Below are positions 9,406 through 20,527 of a stretch of DNA of 64,000 nucleotides, piece after piece (the stretch's first letter is position 1; every line of letters begins with the position of its first letter). The notes below the pieces were generated by a model that did no database searches, was not told the origin of the DNA, and saw only the letters and a program-made list of their open reading frames with translations. The stretch spans positions 3,658,001-3,722,000 of the forward strand of contig CATNEN010000002.1 in the NCBI GenBank assembly GCA_950097015.1. The letters run 5' to 3'. A program made the position numbers and the translations under genes. The DNA is from Macrostomum hystrix. Lineage: Eukaryota; Platyhelminthes; Macrostomidae.

Positions 9406-10078
9406 TCCGTGTCTCATCTTTTACATGTCACGTCTTCCGTGTCTCATCTTTTACATGTCACGTCTTCCGTGTCTCATCTTTTACATGTCACGTCTTCCGT
9501 GTCTCATCTTTTACATGTCACGTCTTCCGTGTCTCATATTTTACATGTCACGTCTTCCGTGTCTCATCTTTTACATGTCACGTCTTCCGTGTCTCATCTT
9601 TCACATGTCATTTCTTCCGTGTCTTATCTTTTACATGTCACGTCTTCCGTGTCTCATCTTTTACATGTCACATCTTCCGTGTCTCATCTTTCACATGTCA
9701 TTTCTTCCGTGTCTTATCTTTTACATGTCACGTCTTCCGTGTCTCATCTTTCACATGTCATTTCTTCCGTGTCTTATCTTTTACATGTCACGTCTTCCGG
9801 GTCTCATCTTTTACATGTCACATCTTCCGTGTCTCATCTTTCACATGTCATTTCTTCCGTGTCTTATCTTTTACATGTCACGTCTTCCGTGTCTCATCTT
9901 TCACATGTCATTTCTTCCGTGTCTTATCTTTTACATGTCACGTCTTCCGGGTCTCATCTTTTACATGTCACATCTTCCGTGTCTCATCTTTCACATGTCA
10001 TTTCTTCCGTGTCTTATCTTTTACATTTCACGTCTTCCGTGTCACATCTCTCATATTATGTCTTCCGTGTCTCGTTTC

Positions 10079-10599
10079 TGCCACGCCTCATCTCTCCAAT
10101 GTCTCCTAAAGCCTTAATCAATTTTCAAGAGTGTCATGTTCACTTTATTAGCAGCAATTAGGTTAATTAGGTCTTAGACTAGCAGCAATATATTTACAAA
10201 GGCGGAAATAAGGGTGTGACCGGAAACAAGTTAAAATCAGAGCATATGACTTATTTAGTCGCATGTGTTTTTGGATGCAAAAACTATTAGAACAATGTGA
10301 CTCGTTAACCCAATTTCCCAGGCGCCAATTAGTGAAGTAGCGGATGCAGGCACTAAGATGCGGAATTGAAGTGAAGAAAATAGTAACCAATTAACCTAAT
10401 TAATCAGCTTTTAATTATCCACTGACAACTAAAAACTAGACAAATTAGTAGATCCGGAACACAAGGCGACGATGATCACAGATTTTCTTGTCTTTTAACT
10501 CGGAAACTAGCAGGGTAACTATTGTTTTATTATGTACAACAAGACTTCGTGACACAGCTTCAATTACTAGAAGTATTATAACTTGAAATTCATAGAAGA
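10079..10599. other. non-coding downstream region of the PREY-like gene
   Basis: Unique AT-rich sequence between the end of the 30-bp minisatellite and the stop codon at 10600. Short AATTAGGTTAATTAGG-type repeats occur near 10155-10170. It presumably includes the 3' UTR of the minus-strand gene. No exon is seen. Confidence 0.4.
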
Positions 10600-11028
10600 T
10601 CAAGAATCCTTCTTGGTCTCATCAGCTGAATGTTGCTGCTGATGATGAGGCAGCTGCGGACTTGGCAACAGAGTCCAGCCGGGGGCTCCGGCCTGCAACA
10701 GTCGAACCTCTTCGTCATCGAGTTGACGGCCAAAGTGCGGACTGAGCAGGGGAATGCCCTCGCGAGTGACGGGGTAGGCGAACTGCAGGTTGGCTGAGAT
10801 GAGCTCACGCCGGTGAGGATTGTAGGCCAGGCCGCGCCTACTCAGTGGGCAGACCAGGTACAGCAGGCAGGAGATGTCGAACACGTCAGCCTGATTGAAA
10901 GCTTCAGTCTGATTGGCCAACTGGCCGCCCTGTGCGCCGTCGGATGTCGGCGAAGAGCTGAGAAGCCGCCGACTGCAGGGCAGGCCTCGACGGGCCGGGA
11001 ACAGCAAGGCGCGAATCCTGAGGACTGA
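10600..11028 (-). CDS. PREY: PREY-like mitochondrial protein (Trm112/UPF0434-type domain)
   Basis: A single exon of about 142 codons ending TGA at 10600-10602. The core, CLLYLVCPLSRRGLAYNP followed by ANLQFAYPVTREGIPLL, matches the short PREY/UPF0434 domain (LVCPLSKKPL...GIAYPI.DGIP). From family knowledge, PREY is a small mitochondrial partner of methyltransferases in coenzyme Q and complex I assembly. The N-terminus (VLRIRALLFPARRGLPCSRR) is Arg-rich without acids, like a mitochondrial presequence. A Gln/His-rich tail of about 35 residues extends the usual length. There is no ATG: the frame is open upstream to a stop without Met, and CCGCAG|TCAGTC at 11028 is a plausible 3' splice site in phase 0. 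The start codon must therefore come from an upstream exon or a trans-spliced leader. Confidence 0.72.
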   Translation of the reverse strand, partial: SVLRIRALLFPARRGLPCSRRLLSSSPTSDGAQGGQLANQTEAFNQADVFDISCLLYLVCPLSRRGLAYNPHRRELISANLQFAYPVTREGIPLLSPHFGRQLDDEEVRLLQAGAPGWTLLPSPQLPHHQQQHSADETKKDS

Positions 11029-11149
11029 CTGCGGATTGGGATTTTTTAGTAGGGCAGTTTAGAACACAATTTAAGTAGCTCTTGAGTATAGTATAGGCTA
11101 GAGGAATAAGAAAGGATGAGTAAGCTGGCCTGAGAAAATAAAACTGAAG

Positions 11150-11580
11150 TGGAATGGAGGGATGGAACTGAATTGATAAAACTGAATTGATGGAAGTGTA
11201 CGGATGGAAATGAAGGGATGGAAATGAAGGGATGGAAATGAAGGGTTGGAAATGAAAGAATGGAAACGAAGGGATGAAAATGAAGGGATGGGACTGAACT
11301 GAAAAATGAAGGCATGAGAGTGAAAGGATGAAAATGAAGGGATGGAAATGAAGGGATGGAAATGAATTGAAAAAATGAAGGGATGGAAGTGAAGGTTCGG
11401 AACTGAAATGATGAAAATATTAATTGAACTGAAAGGATTAAAATGAAGGGGTGAAAATGAAGGGATCGATTCAAAAGGAACTGAATTGATGGAACTGAAG
11501 GATGTATCTGAAGAGATGGGACTGAAAGGATGGAAATGAAGGGATGGAACCAAAGAAATGAAAGTGATGGGAAGGAACTG
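11150..11580. repeat. degenerate 15-bp minisatellite
   Basis: Purine-rich imperfect repeats of about 15 bp with core GAAATGAAGGGATGG. They are more diverged than the other arrays in the window, hence probably older. Confidence 0.85.
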
Positions 11581-11940
11581 AAGGAAGGGAACTTAAAGGA
11601 AGGTTAGGTTACAAAATGAAAACTAAAAGCATTTGGGAAATGTTATTTAATACGAATAGGAAGTGTGGCTGACTTATATTTAGCACCTTATAATTTTCCT
11701 TATAATAATAAGTCACTACCACTACAGCTACAATAGAAGGGAACGCAATAATTCATTAAAAAGTATATTACAATGTTAAGAAATTATATCAACTATACGA
11801 AAAAAGTTTTCAGGTCAGTAAAGAATGTTTAAATTTTATGATAGTAAAAAGCCACTTCAGGGTAAAATCGCATTAAAACATTAAATAAGCAATATACAAA
11901 GTAACATAACTAACAGCGAATCTATCGTACAAAGAGTCAC
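11581..11940. other. non-coding AT-rich spacer
   Basis: AT-rich sequence between two arrays. No coding exon or RNA gene is seen. An upstream exon of the PREY-like gene could lie between here and 13.9 kb, but none is recognisable. Confidence 0.35.
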
Positions 11941-13100
11941 AATTAGGCGAATCTCATACTAGACTGATAACTAGGCGAATCTCATACTAGACTGATAATT
12001 AGGCGAATCTCATACTAGAATTATAACTAGGCGAATCTCATAGCAGACTGATAATTAGGCGAATCTCATAGCAGACTGATAATTAGGCGAATCTCAGCAG
12101 ACTGATAATTAGGCGAATCTCAGCAGACTGATAATTAGGCGAATCTCATAGCAGACTGATAATTAGGCGAATCTCATAGCAGAATGATAATTAGGCGAAT
12201 CTCATAGCAGACTGATAATTAGGCGAATCTCAGCAGACTGATAATTAGGCGAATCTCAGCAGACTGATAATTAGGCGAATCTCAGCAGACTGATAATTAG
12301 GCGAATCTCAGCAGACTGATAATTAGGCGAATCTCAGCAGACTGATAATTAGGCGAATCTCAGCAGACTGATAATTAGGCGAATCTCATAGCAGACTGAT
12401 AATTAGGCGAATCTCATAACAGACTGATAATTAGGTGAATCTCATACTAGACTGATAATTAGGCGAATCTCATAGCAGACTGATAATTAGGCGAATCTCA
12501 TAGCAGACTGATAATTAGGCGAATCTCATAACAGACTGATAATTAGGTGAATCTCATAGCAGACTGATAATTAGGCGAATCTCATAACAGACTGATAATT
12601 AGGTGAATCTCATACTAGACTGATAATTAGGCGAATCTCATACTAGACTGATAATTAGGCGAATCTCATACTAGACTGATAATTAGGCGAATCTCATACT
12701 AGACTGATAATTAGGCGAATCTCATACTAGACTGATAACTAGGCGAATCTCATAGCAGACTGATAATTAGGCGAATCTCATACTAGACTGATAATTAGGC
12801 GAATCTCATACTAGACTGATAATTAGGCGAATCTCATAGCAGACTGATAATTAGGCGAATCTCATAGCAGACTGATAATTAGGTGAATCTCATACTAGAC
12901 TGATAATTAGGCGAATCTCATACTAGACTGATAATTAGGCGAATCTCATACTAGACTGATAATTAGGCGAATCTCATACTAGACTGATAATAAGGCGAAT
13001 CTCATACTAGACTGATAATTAGGCGAATCTCATACTAGACTGATAATAAGGCGAATCTCATACTAGACTGATAATTAGGCGAATCTCATACTAGACTGAA
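11941..13100. repeat. 26/28-bp minisatellite
   Basis: About 40 copies of a 28-bp unit containing ACTGATAATTAGGCGAATCT. A 26-bp version (CTCAGCAG instead of CTCATAGCAG) and a CATACTAG version are grouped in blocks, showing local homogenisation. Followed by about 300 bp of plain sequence. Confidence 0.95.
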
Positions 13101-13417
13101 CTTCGGTAAATCTCAAAGCATTCTAAAATTCGGCGAATATTTTGACAGTAGCGAAAAGCAAAAGTGCAACGGGTCAATGATATATATAAAAAATACAATT
13201 CGTCTTTTGATTAAGAGGCGAACAACTTTCAGGCATAGGTCGAATTAAAAAACGCATTTTAAAGTCCACATAGCATTAAAAAATATTTTCGACTTCGATG
13301 TGCCTTCGTAAAATATAAAAACAAATTCGTAACTGAAAAATCGGCTTTAAATACCGAAACAAACTGGCCCACGAACAATGGATTTTAATCTGAAAAATGA
13401 GATAAAATTTAGGACAC
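13101..13417. other. non-coding spacer
   Basis: AT-rich unique sequence with decayed copies of the 28-bp unit at its left edge. Nothing coding is seen. Confidence 0.4.
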
Positions 13418-13878
13418 TGGGATCTGAGTCAGGATATGTGGGATCTGGGTCAGGATATGTGGGATCTGAGTCAGGATATGTGGGATCTGAGTCAGGATAT
13501 GTGGGATCTGAGTCAGGATATGTGGGATCTGAGTCAGGATATGTGGGATCTGGATTAGGATATGTGGGATCTGGGTCAGGATATGTGGGAGCAGGGTCAG
13601 GATATTTGGGATCTGAATTAGGTTATGTGGGATCTGGGTCAGGATATGTGGGATCAGGGTCAGGATATGTGGGATCTGAGTCAGGATATGTGGGATCTGG
13701 ATTAGGATATGTGGGATCTGGGTCAGGATATGTGGGAGCAGGGTCAGGATATTTGGGATCTGAATTAGGTTATGTGGGATCAGGGTCAGGATATTTGGGA
13801 TCTGAGTAGAAATATGTGGGATCTGAGTGGGATGGGAATATGTGGGATCTGAGTGGGAATATGTGGGATCTGTGTCAG
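13418..13878. repeat. 21-bp minisatellite, inverted partner of 14401-15962
   Basis: About 21 copies of a 21-bp unit containing GGATCTGGGTCAGGATATGT. It is the reverse complement of the array in intron 2 of the adjacent acid phosphatase gene. The two arrays flank that gene's last exon as inverted repeats. This one lies just beyond the stop codon, in the 3' UTR or flank. Confidence 0.95.
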
Positions 13879-13929
13879 GTTTATTGAGGATTTGACCATG
13901 TGACGCACATGGAACAGTAGTGAAGTTGG

Positions 13930-16900
13930 TCACAGCATATCATGCTTGTCAGCGATGCCTCCGGTCTGCATGCTAACCGTTCGCCTCGGCAGCTGAGTCT
14001 CATACAGCAGTCGGGCTTGGCTGCCAGCCTCAAAGAAGGTGGCATTCGCATAGTTGGCGTGCAAGCTGATGGTCATGAAGGCGCCATCCAAATCTTCGGC
14101 CCTGTTCCAATAGTAGCGAATCGAGTCCTTGGGAAAGAGTTTCATATGCGCGGTGGACACTGTGACGTGTGCTGCAGCCCCAGTAACAAAATAGTCTGTG
14201 CCGTTCAGAACAATGTGCTGCATGTCATGCTCGTGACCGCACAGGTAGGCGCTGACTCTGTACTTCAGCAGCAGCGGATCCAGGCGTTTAATGAGGTCCG
14301 GGGTCGGGCCATGGTAACCGATGCTCCACACTGGGTGGTGGCCCCCGACGAACAGGTACGCGCATCTGCAGAGATGCACAGTGGCTGTTTACCGGACACC
14401 ATACCACATATCCTGACCCAGATCCCACATATCCTGACTCAGATCCCACATATCCTGACCCAGATCCCACATATCCTGACCCAGATCCCACATATCCTGA
14501 CCCAGATCCCACATATCCTGACCCAGATCCCACATATCCTGACTCAGATCCCACATATCCTGACCCAGATCCCACATATCCTGACCCAGATCCTACATAT
14601 CCTGACTCAGATCCCACATATCCTGACTCAGATCCCACATATCCTGACCCAGATCCCACATATCCTGACTCAGATCCCACATATCCTGACCCAGATGCCA
14701 CATATCCTGACCCAGATGCCACATATCCTGACCCAGATCCCACATATCCTGACTCAGATCCCACATATCCTGACCCAGATCCCACATATCCTGACCCAGA
14801 TCCCACATATCCTGACCCAGATCCCACATATCCTGACCCAGATGCCACATATCCTGACTCAGATCCCACATATCCTGACCCAGATCCCACATATCCTGAC
14901 TCAGATCCCACATATCCTGACTCAGATCCCACATATCCTGACTCAGATCCCACATATCCTGACCCAGATGCCACATATCCTGACCCAGATGCCACATATC
15001 CTGACTCAGATCGCACATATCCTGACTCAGATCCCACATATCCTGACCCAGATCCAACATATCCTGACTCAGATCCCACATATCCTGACCCAGATGCCAC
15101 ATATCCTGACCCAGATGCCACATATCCTGACCCAGATGCTACATATCCTAATCCAGATCACACATATCCTGACCCAGATGCCACATATCCTGACCCAGAT
15201 CCCACATATCCTGACCCAGATGCCACATATCCAAATCCAGATCCCACATATCCTGACCCAGATCCCACATATCCTGACTCAGATCCCACATATCCTGACT
15301 CAGATCCCACATATCCTGACCCTGATCCCACATATCCTGACTCAGATCCCACATATCCTGACTCAGATCCCACATATCCTGACCCAGATCCCACATATCC
15401 TGACTCAGATCCCACATATCCTGACCCAGATCCCACATATCCTGACTCAGATCCCACATATTCTGACCCAGATCCCACATATCCTGACCCAGATGCCACA
15501 TATCCTGACCCAGATGCCACATATCCTAATCCAGATCACACATATCCTGACCCAGATGCCACATATCCTGACCCAGATGCCACATATCCTGACCCAGACC
15601 CCACATATCCTGACCCTGATCCCACATATCTAAATTTTTATCTCAAATATTTTTACTCAGATCCCACATATCCTGACCCAGATCCCACATATCCTGACCC
15701 AGATCCAACATATCCTGACCCTGATCCCACATATCCTGACCCAGATCCAACATATCCTGACCCTGATCCCACATATCCTGACCCAGATCCAACATATCCT
15801 GACCCTGATCCCACATATCTAAATTTTGATCTCAAATATTTTTACTCGATCCCACATATCCTGACCCAGATGCCACATATCCTGACCCAGATGCCACATA
15901 TCCTGACCCAGATGCGACATATCCTAATCCAGATCACACATATCCTGACCCAGATGCCACATACACACACACTTAAGCAGTCTTTACAGCAAAAGAAAGC
16001 GAAACATTGAGTTGAATTGCTTAAAACTACTCACGAGTAGTACTGTTTGAGTTGCTGCTCAAGCCAGGTGTAGTAATGGTCTAAAATATGCTCGGTCAGT
16101 TTGGGCCGCTTCCCCGGTGACTTGGTTGCGGGGTGGCTGTGAAAGTCCGGGTGCAGTGACGCGGCAGACTCGGACAGCAGCACGGTGTCCACCAGTATGA
16201 AGGCAGCGCAATCGCCATCGTCCAGCTGGATCACTTTGGTGTGGAAATAGTCCGGGAAATTCCTGGCGATAGATGAGACAATGCACCGATCATTAGAATT
16301 TTATTAATCACGTTTGCCTCTCGCACTAAGGTCCCTGTGCTGGATTTCGCGGTAAGGCCAAATTAATTTAGGCCGCAGCCGTGGAGAGAAGGCTTGGAGT
16401 CTTGTCGAGCAATTTTCGTCCTTGAGGGTTAACCTCAGAGGCACAGTGCAATGTACACTGCCTGACGATGAGAAAGTCAGGGCAGATGAACACACCTGTG
16501 TGAACGTATGCCTGCGTACACTGCGTATCTGTGTGCGTGTGTGCTCAGGAGTCAGCGAAATGGGCGGAATGGTCTACTTGCTGGCTGCATGTCTAGTGTA
16601 ACCAAATAATGTGCTATTGCCTGCAGCCCTCCAGCAATTATTATTATTATTATTATGGGATGCTAGAAAAGGGATTTTACCTATTAGTTCTTGGGCAGGA
16701 CATAGGAGTGACGAACTCAAGAATTTGCACTCACCACCGTGGCGACCTCTTCGAGTAGAGAATCTGAGCGCTAACGTTGCCTCGCCAGTCATGATTGCCG
16801 GCCACCAAGTACCAGGGCGTCGGCAGCAGACGGGAGCCGTTGAAGACGGCTTCAAAAGTGCTTTGAAATCGGCGGTCATCAACGCTCTTAACGCCGTACG

Positions 16901-17159
16901 AATAGAAATTATCGCCAAGAGCGAAGACGGCTTCAACGCCGTTCGGCAGGCGACTAGCCAGAGAGTTCATTGCGGCGGCCGCGGTCAGCTCGTAGGGCGT
17001 CACAAACGGCCAGTCGCCAACGCCGCCCCAATCGGCAACAACAAAGACTGATTTTTGCGATCTAAGCATCGTCTCGATGCCGACTACCCTGTGAGCCAAG
17101 CAAGCCAGCAACAGGGTTGCTAGGCTTATACAAGCGGCCACTCTTGCCTCGTTAGACAT
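13930..17159 (-). CDS. ACP5: tartrate-resistant (purple) acid phosphatase
   Basis: Three exons: 17159-16735, 16262-16035 and 14365-13930. Phases fit and they sum to 1089 nt, 362 residues, against about 325 in human. The ATG at 17159 starts a signal peptide (hydrophobic ISLATLLLACLAH, residues 11-23), so the product is secreted or lysosomal. All metal-ligand motifs of the purple acid phosphatase family are present: VVADWGG, LGDNFY, VAGNHDW, GGHHPVWS and CGHEHD. The enzyme should therefore carry the Fe/metal pair and hydrolyse phosphate monoesters at acid pH. Exon 1 ends PR-TG and exon 2 completes Trp before NFPDYF, matching the family's WNFPS. Intron 1 holds a SINE. Intron 2 is almost entirely a 21-bp minisatellite. 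The promoter region is shared with the divergent gene at 18039. The call is firm; no break is seen. Confidence 0.95.
14401..15962. repeat. 21-bp minisatellite filling intron 2 of the acid phosphatase gene
   Basis: About 74 copies of a 21-bp unit containing CACATATCCTGACCCAGATC, with CTGACTC, GATGCC and AATCCAGATCAC variants. It occupies about 1.56 kb of a 1.67-kb intron. Two interruptions reading CTAAATTTTTATCTCAAATA-like occur near 15630 and 15820, marking a duplicated block of about 190 bp. It is inverted relative to the array at 13418-13878. Confidence 0.96.
16308..16640 (+). mobile_element. SINE family A copy in intron 1 of the acid phosphatase gene
   Basis: Aligned with 25098-25440: CGTTTGCCTCTCGCACTAAG, GGAGAGAAGGCTTGGAGTC, CACTGCCTGACGATGAGAAA, and the TGTGCTCAGGAGTCAGCG 3' part. 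The first few bases of the tRNA-like head are missing. It ends in a TTATTATTATTATTATTA run at about 16638-16656. It is antisense to the host gene. Confidence 0.85.
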
Positions 17160-18038
17160 GGAAGATTGGAATCTTGGGGCTGCAAGAGAATAGCAGGCAT
17201 TTGAATCAAGACAGGCAGATGATACAACAGTTTAATATACTCGTTTTTTCTTAATATAGCTCATATTTTTCTTAGCAACAGGCTATTTAACGTGTTTATT
17301 TGGCCCTAGAAAAATCTAACTCAGTAAACTGTTGTGTTGTAATAATAGCTAAAAATAACAAATTAAGGTAGTTTAGACAAATTGCATGCTGTTTTAAACG
17401 CTTCCGTAAGCAAAAAACTATTCTGTGCCCACAAAATATAAATTTGGATTGCAAAGTTTGCAAGAAAGCAGAAATTTCTAAAAAAAACCTAACGTTTGAT
17501 TCATTTGGCATTGGCTAGGCTGTTTGAATCGACCTTTAAATTAATTTTGACCGTTAAATTAAAAGTTAAGCTAATTAAATATGAAACACCGCACGCATAG
17601 CAATTAAAAACCTGGTGGTGAGAAAGAGGGAGTTTTCCCTTGCCAGGCCACAGAAGCTGCAGTGAGACAGAAATTATCCCAACTTGCAGTGTACTTTTTA
17701 GTTTGCCCAAAGCCGCGTAAAACTACGCAGGTAGCAGCACTGCAAGCATTCAGCATTTCAGCCCAGTGTACAAACATCAGCAAGAAAGGGATGCAGAGTA
17801 CGAGTGAGGAGAGGGAAGGAGACACAAGCGACTGGCTGCAGATCCCCAGTCGACGGGGAGGGTAGAACAGAAATCCTGCTGCTGCATGACTGGGGTCTAG
17901 AAATGAGTAGTTTTGCGTCAAAAACACCGAGAAGCACTGCTCACACAATACGCAACTATTATTTAGATTAGTGAGAAACACTTGACAGCTCAAGCCACCC
18001 ACGGAGACACCGAGCCTAAACGAAGCAAGAAAATCGGC
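17160..18038. promoter_or_regulatory. shared divergent upstream region
   Basis: About 880 bp separate the ATG of the minus-strand acid phosphatase (17159) from the ATG of the plus-strand GT31 homologue (18039), so both promoters must lie here or in unseen upstream exons. It is AT-rich around 17200-17600. No TATA box or other defined element can be assigned with confidence. Confidence 0.35.
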
Positions 18039-19750
18039 ATGCGCATGCGAACACTGACAAACCGATTGCGCAGGGCATGTCCGTTACTGGCTAGAATATG
18101 CCAAGATCGTGTCTTAACTCTGACAGTCGTCATTGGAGTGGCTGCACTGTTTTACTATCTGCACTATTACAAGGGAATGAGCCTGCACATACAGCTGCCG
18201 GGCATGTCTGAGGTCGATGATCAAGGATTTGATGGACCATTGCCGATACCGAAATTCGAAAATTTTCTGTCTCCTGCTAGCCTGAGTAACCTCACGATGC
18301 GAGGTATTAATAGCAAAAAGAGCAAAGTAAAAAAAGGTAGCACTAAAGTGAAAACAAAAATACCAAAGGATCACAAGGAGCTGCCAGCTCAATCCAAGGC
18401 GCCAGAGAAGCCAACAAATCCGCCAGTGACCAAGCAGCAGCTACGCCGCAGGCGCGGCGATGCTGAATACCTGACTAAAATCAACGTGACAATAGTGCAC
18501 GCGCCAAATTTAACTAACGAATGCTTCGCCAGTGGTCGATTGCTATTTTTAACGGCTTCAAATGTACTCGGCGACGTGCCAGAAGCTTCAGCAGGAAAGT
18601 CTACGTCTGCAGCAGCAGCGCAGGCTGCTGAACGACAGCGTCAAGCGGTGAGAGACACCTGGGGCTCCAGTGACAGCCTGGCCGCACAGGATCTACCAGA
18701 GAACTGGCGCAGCGGTTGCGTCATATTTTACATTCTGACACGTGACACAGCCGCACAGCGACTGATGATGAAGGAGGCTGAGAAGACTCAGGTGAGTTTG
18801 CAAACCTGGCTACACCAGAATTAACATCATGGTAGTGAGTTTACATCCGAGGCGAGGCCACATCGATTAGGCTCGCAGCCGCGGAGAGAAGGCATGGGGG
18901 CTTGTTTTACATTAATCAAAAAGTCTGTGAAGATATTCTCTAATCTGGGAGTGTGACTGCGTTGACATTTCGTGTGCCTGTGCGTGCTTTCGGATTCAGC
19001 GAAATCGGTAGAATTATTTCCAAGCCTTTTCGCAAAGCTTCTGCTTATTGTGTTTGTGTTACAAATCATCCACAGGATCTGATAATCCTATCTGCTAGTT
19101 CAGACACTCTCTCACAATGGTCGCCACACGAATTGGACATCATCTGCTCAGCCAAGGTTCTGTTTCAACTGTCCGGCATTGGACGACCGCCGGACGGTTA
19201 TACAATCCGAACCAATCACAAAGCCTTCTGGAACATTCACCGCCTAGTGAAATTTCTTCAAGGCACAAACGGATTGAGCGATTCAAGAATTGACGCTGGC
19301 AATTCTAGCAAGACCCAGACTGTGCTGCAATTGGCTGGCAAATCCGTACGCAGCGACTGGGTTCATCGCGACCCAATGGATCCCAGCTACACTAGCAAGC
19401 GCCAGTTCTCTGATCAGATGTACCCGGAATCGGCTTTGGATAATCCTGGCTACATTATCTCTAATCTGGCACTGAAGGCCATGTCCAACCTAGCGAATTC
19501 AACGCCGCTAGTGTACTATCGTGATGTCTACCTGAGCGGCATTCTACGACAAAAAGCTGGCATTCAATTGGACTTGGTGGCCGACATTAAAGCGGCCAGA
19601 GCTGTACCGGTATCGCCGTGTCATTATCGACTATTCGTTGCCACGCCAACAGTTGAAGCTGATGAGATGCTTAATGTCTGGCCTCAGTATCGAAATGCCA
19701 ATCACAAGTGCTCATACACTGTCATTGACGCAGATAGCGATGCAGTTTGA
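18039..19750 (+). CDS. GT31 (beta-1,3-galactosyltransferase-like) homologue lacking the DxD motif
   Basis: Two exons, 18039-18791 and 19076-19750, join in phase 0 (CAG|GTGAGT; CCACAG|GAT) for 475 residues. Architecture is type II Golgi membrane protein: short basic cytosolic N-terminus, transmembrane segment VLTLTVVIGVAALFYYL (about residues 25-41), a Lys/Pro-rich stem, then the catalytic domain. Family landmarks: RQAVRDTWGS; YILTRD; IRTNHKAFWNIHRLVKFL; VHRDPMDPSYTS; YPESALDNPGYIIS; YYRDVYLSG. In active GT31 enzymes the third is KTD-x-D-xFxN, and the last is usually EDVY.G. Here the DxD metal site reads NHK and the Glu before DVY is Arg. The fold appears kept while metal-dependent catalysis looks lost, so this is probably a pseudoenzyme or has changed chemistry. 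An intronic SINE fragment lies at 18838-19020. Confidence 0.78.
18838..19020 (+). mobile_element. decayed SINE family A fragment in the GT31 intron
   Basis: GGCGAGGCCACATCGATTAG followed by GCAGCCGCGGAGAGAAGGC and GGGGGCTTG match the SINE body. The 3' half (CTGCGTTGACATTTCGTGTG to GATTCAGCGAAAT) is strongly diverged. It lies within the 284-bp intron 18792-19075, close to the acceptor. Confidence 0.6.
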
Positions 19751-19846
19751 GTCGTTTAACTGTGACAGAACAACATTACCTTATAGTCATGTTTACATTG
19801 GCGTGCTTTTTTATTCGGATAGCCCAAATCTCAGTTGCTAGGCAAA

Positions 19847-19852
19847 AATAAA
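19847..19852 (+). terminator. polyadenylation signal AATAAA of the GT31 homologue
   Basis: AATAAA lies 97 bp after the stop codon TGA (19748-19750) on the coding strand, which is a normal distance. No other evidence. Confidence 0.5.
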
Positions 19853-19926
19853 GCATTCGAAGTGGGATCTCGATTATCTGGATATCCATTAGATAAAAAA
19901 GTTTTAAATCCGTTATGCTTCGATTT

Positions 19927-20155
19927 TAGAATGTGTGGGATCGGGAGTTCGTCGATTTCAGAATGTGTGGGATCGGGAGTTCGTCGATTTCAGAATGTGT
20001 GGGATCGGGAGTTCGTCGATTTCAGAATGTGTTGGAATGAGAGTTCGTCGATTTCAGAATGTGTTCGATAGGGAGTTCGTCGATTTCAGAATGTGTTCGA
20101 TAGGGAGTTCGTCGATTTCAGAATGTGTGGGATCGGGAGTTCGTCGAATTGGGAT
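19927..20155. repeat. 32-bp minisatellite
   Basis: About seven copies of a 32-bp unit, GAATGTGTGGGATCGGGAGT followed by TCGTCGATTTCA, decaying at the right edge. It lies just downstream of the GT31 homologue. The flank 20156-20519 is AT-rich with no feature seen. Confidence 0.92.
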
Positions 20156-20527
20156 TTCGTAGAATGGGAATTTCGTCGGATTAGGAGCTCAGCAAATTGG
20201 GATTTCAGCGAATCGTACAGTACCAAAAATGGTCATCAATATTTTTATATTCACGATAATTTTTCAAGGCATGAAAATTGAACTTTAAACTTTTTAAACA
20301 CATTATAAAGACTACTTTATATAGCTTAATCCTTGTCAATCCTTGTATCGGATAAATAAAATATTTATCTTCTCTTTAACAACTATAACACCTAGCTTAA
20401 AACTAACTAAGTTGTGATTATAAAAAAAAGAAAACGAAAAGACAAACGAACATTTTCAAAACCTCGAGAAGCAAAACTCTCACCGTTCAGCAAGGACATC
20501 CAATACTTATTAGCTGATACTCTAGTG

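Larger units (their letters stand above)
3600..10078. repeat. 30-bp minisatellite split by two mobile elements
   Basis: A single array in three pieces: 3600-3803, 8110-8399 and 9406-10078. The unit is 30 bp and contains GTCTTCCGTGTCTCATCT followed by CTCACATAC/GTCA or TTTACATGTCA variants. Removing the LTR element (3804-8109) and the LINE (8400-9405) with one copy of each target duplication makes the array continuous. Because the unit is a multiple of three, long but meaningless open frames run through it. Confidence 0.93.

Noticed and set aside
9314-10161. Three overlapping frames of about 250 codons
   Set aside because: All three plus-strand frames of the 30-bp minisatellite are open. This is repeat sequence, not a protein.
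13942-15633. 563-codon plus-strand open frame, and long minus-strand frames of GSGSGYV type in the same place
   Set aside because: The frames only exist because the 21-bp unit is a multiple of three and lacks stops. The left part is antisense to the acid phosphatase exon, and the array is inside its intron.
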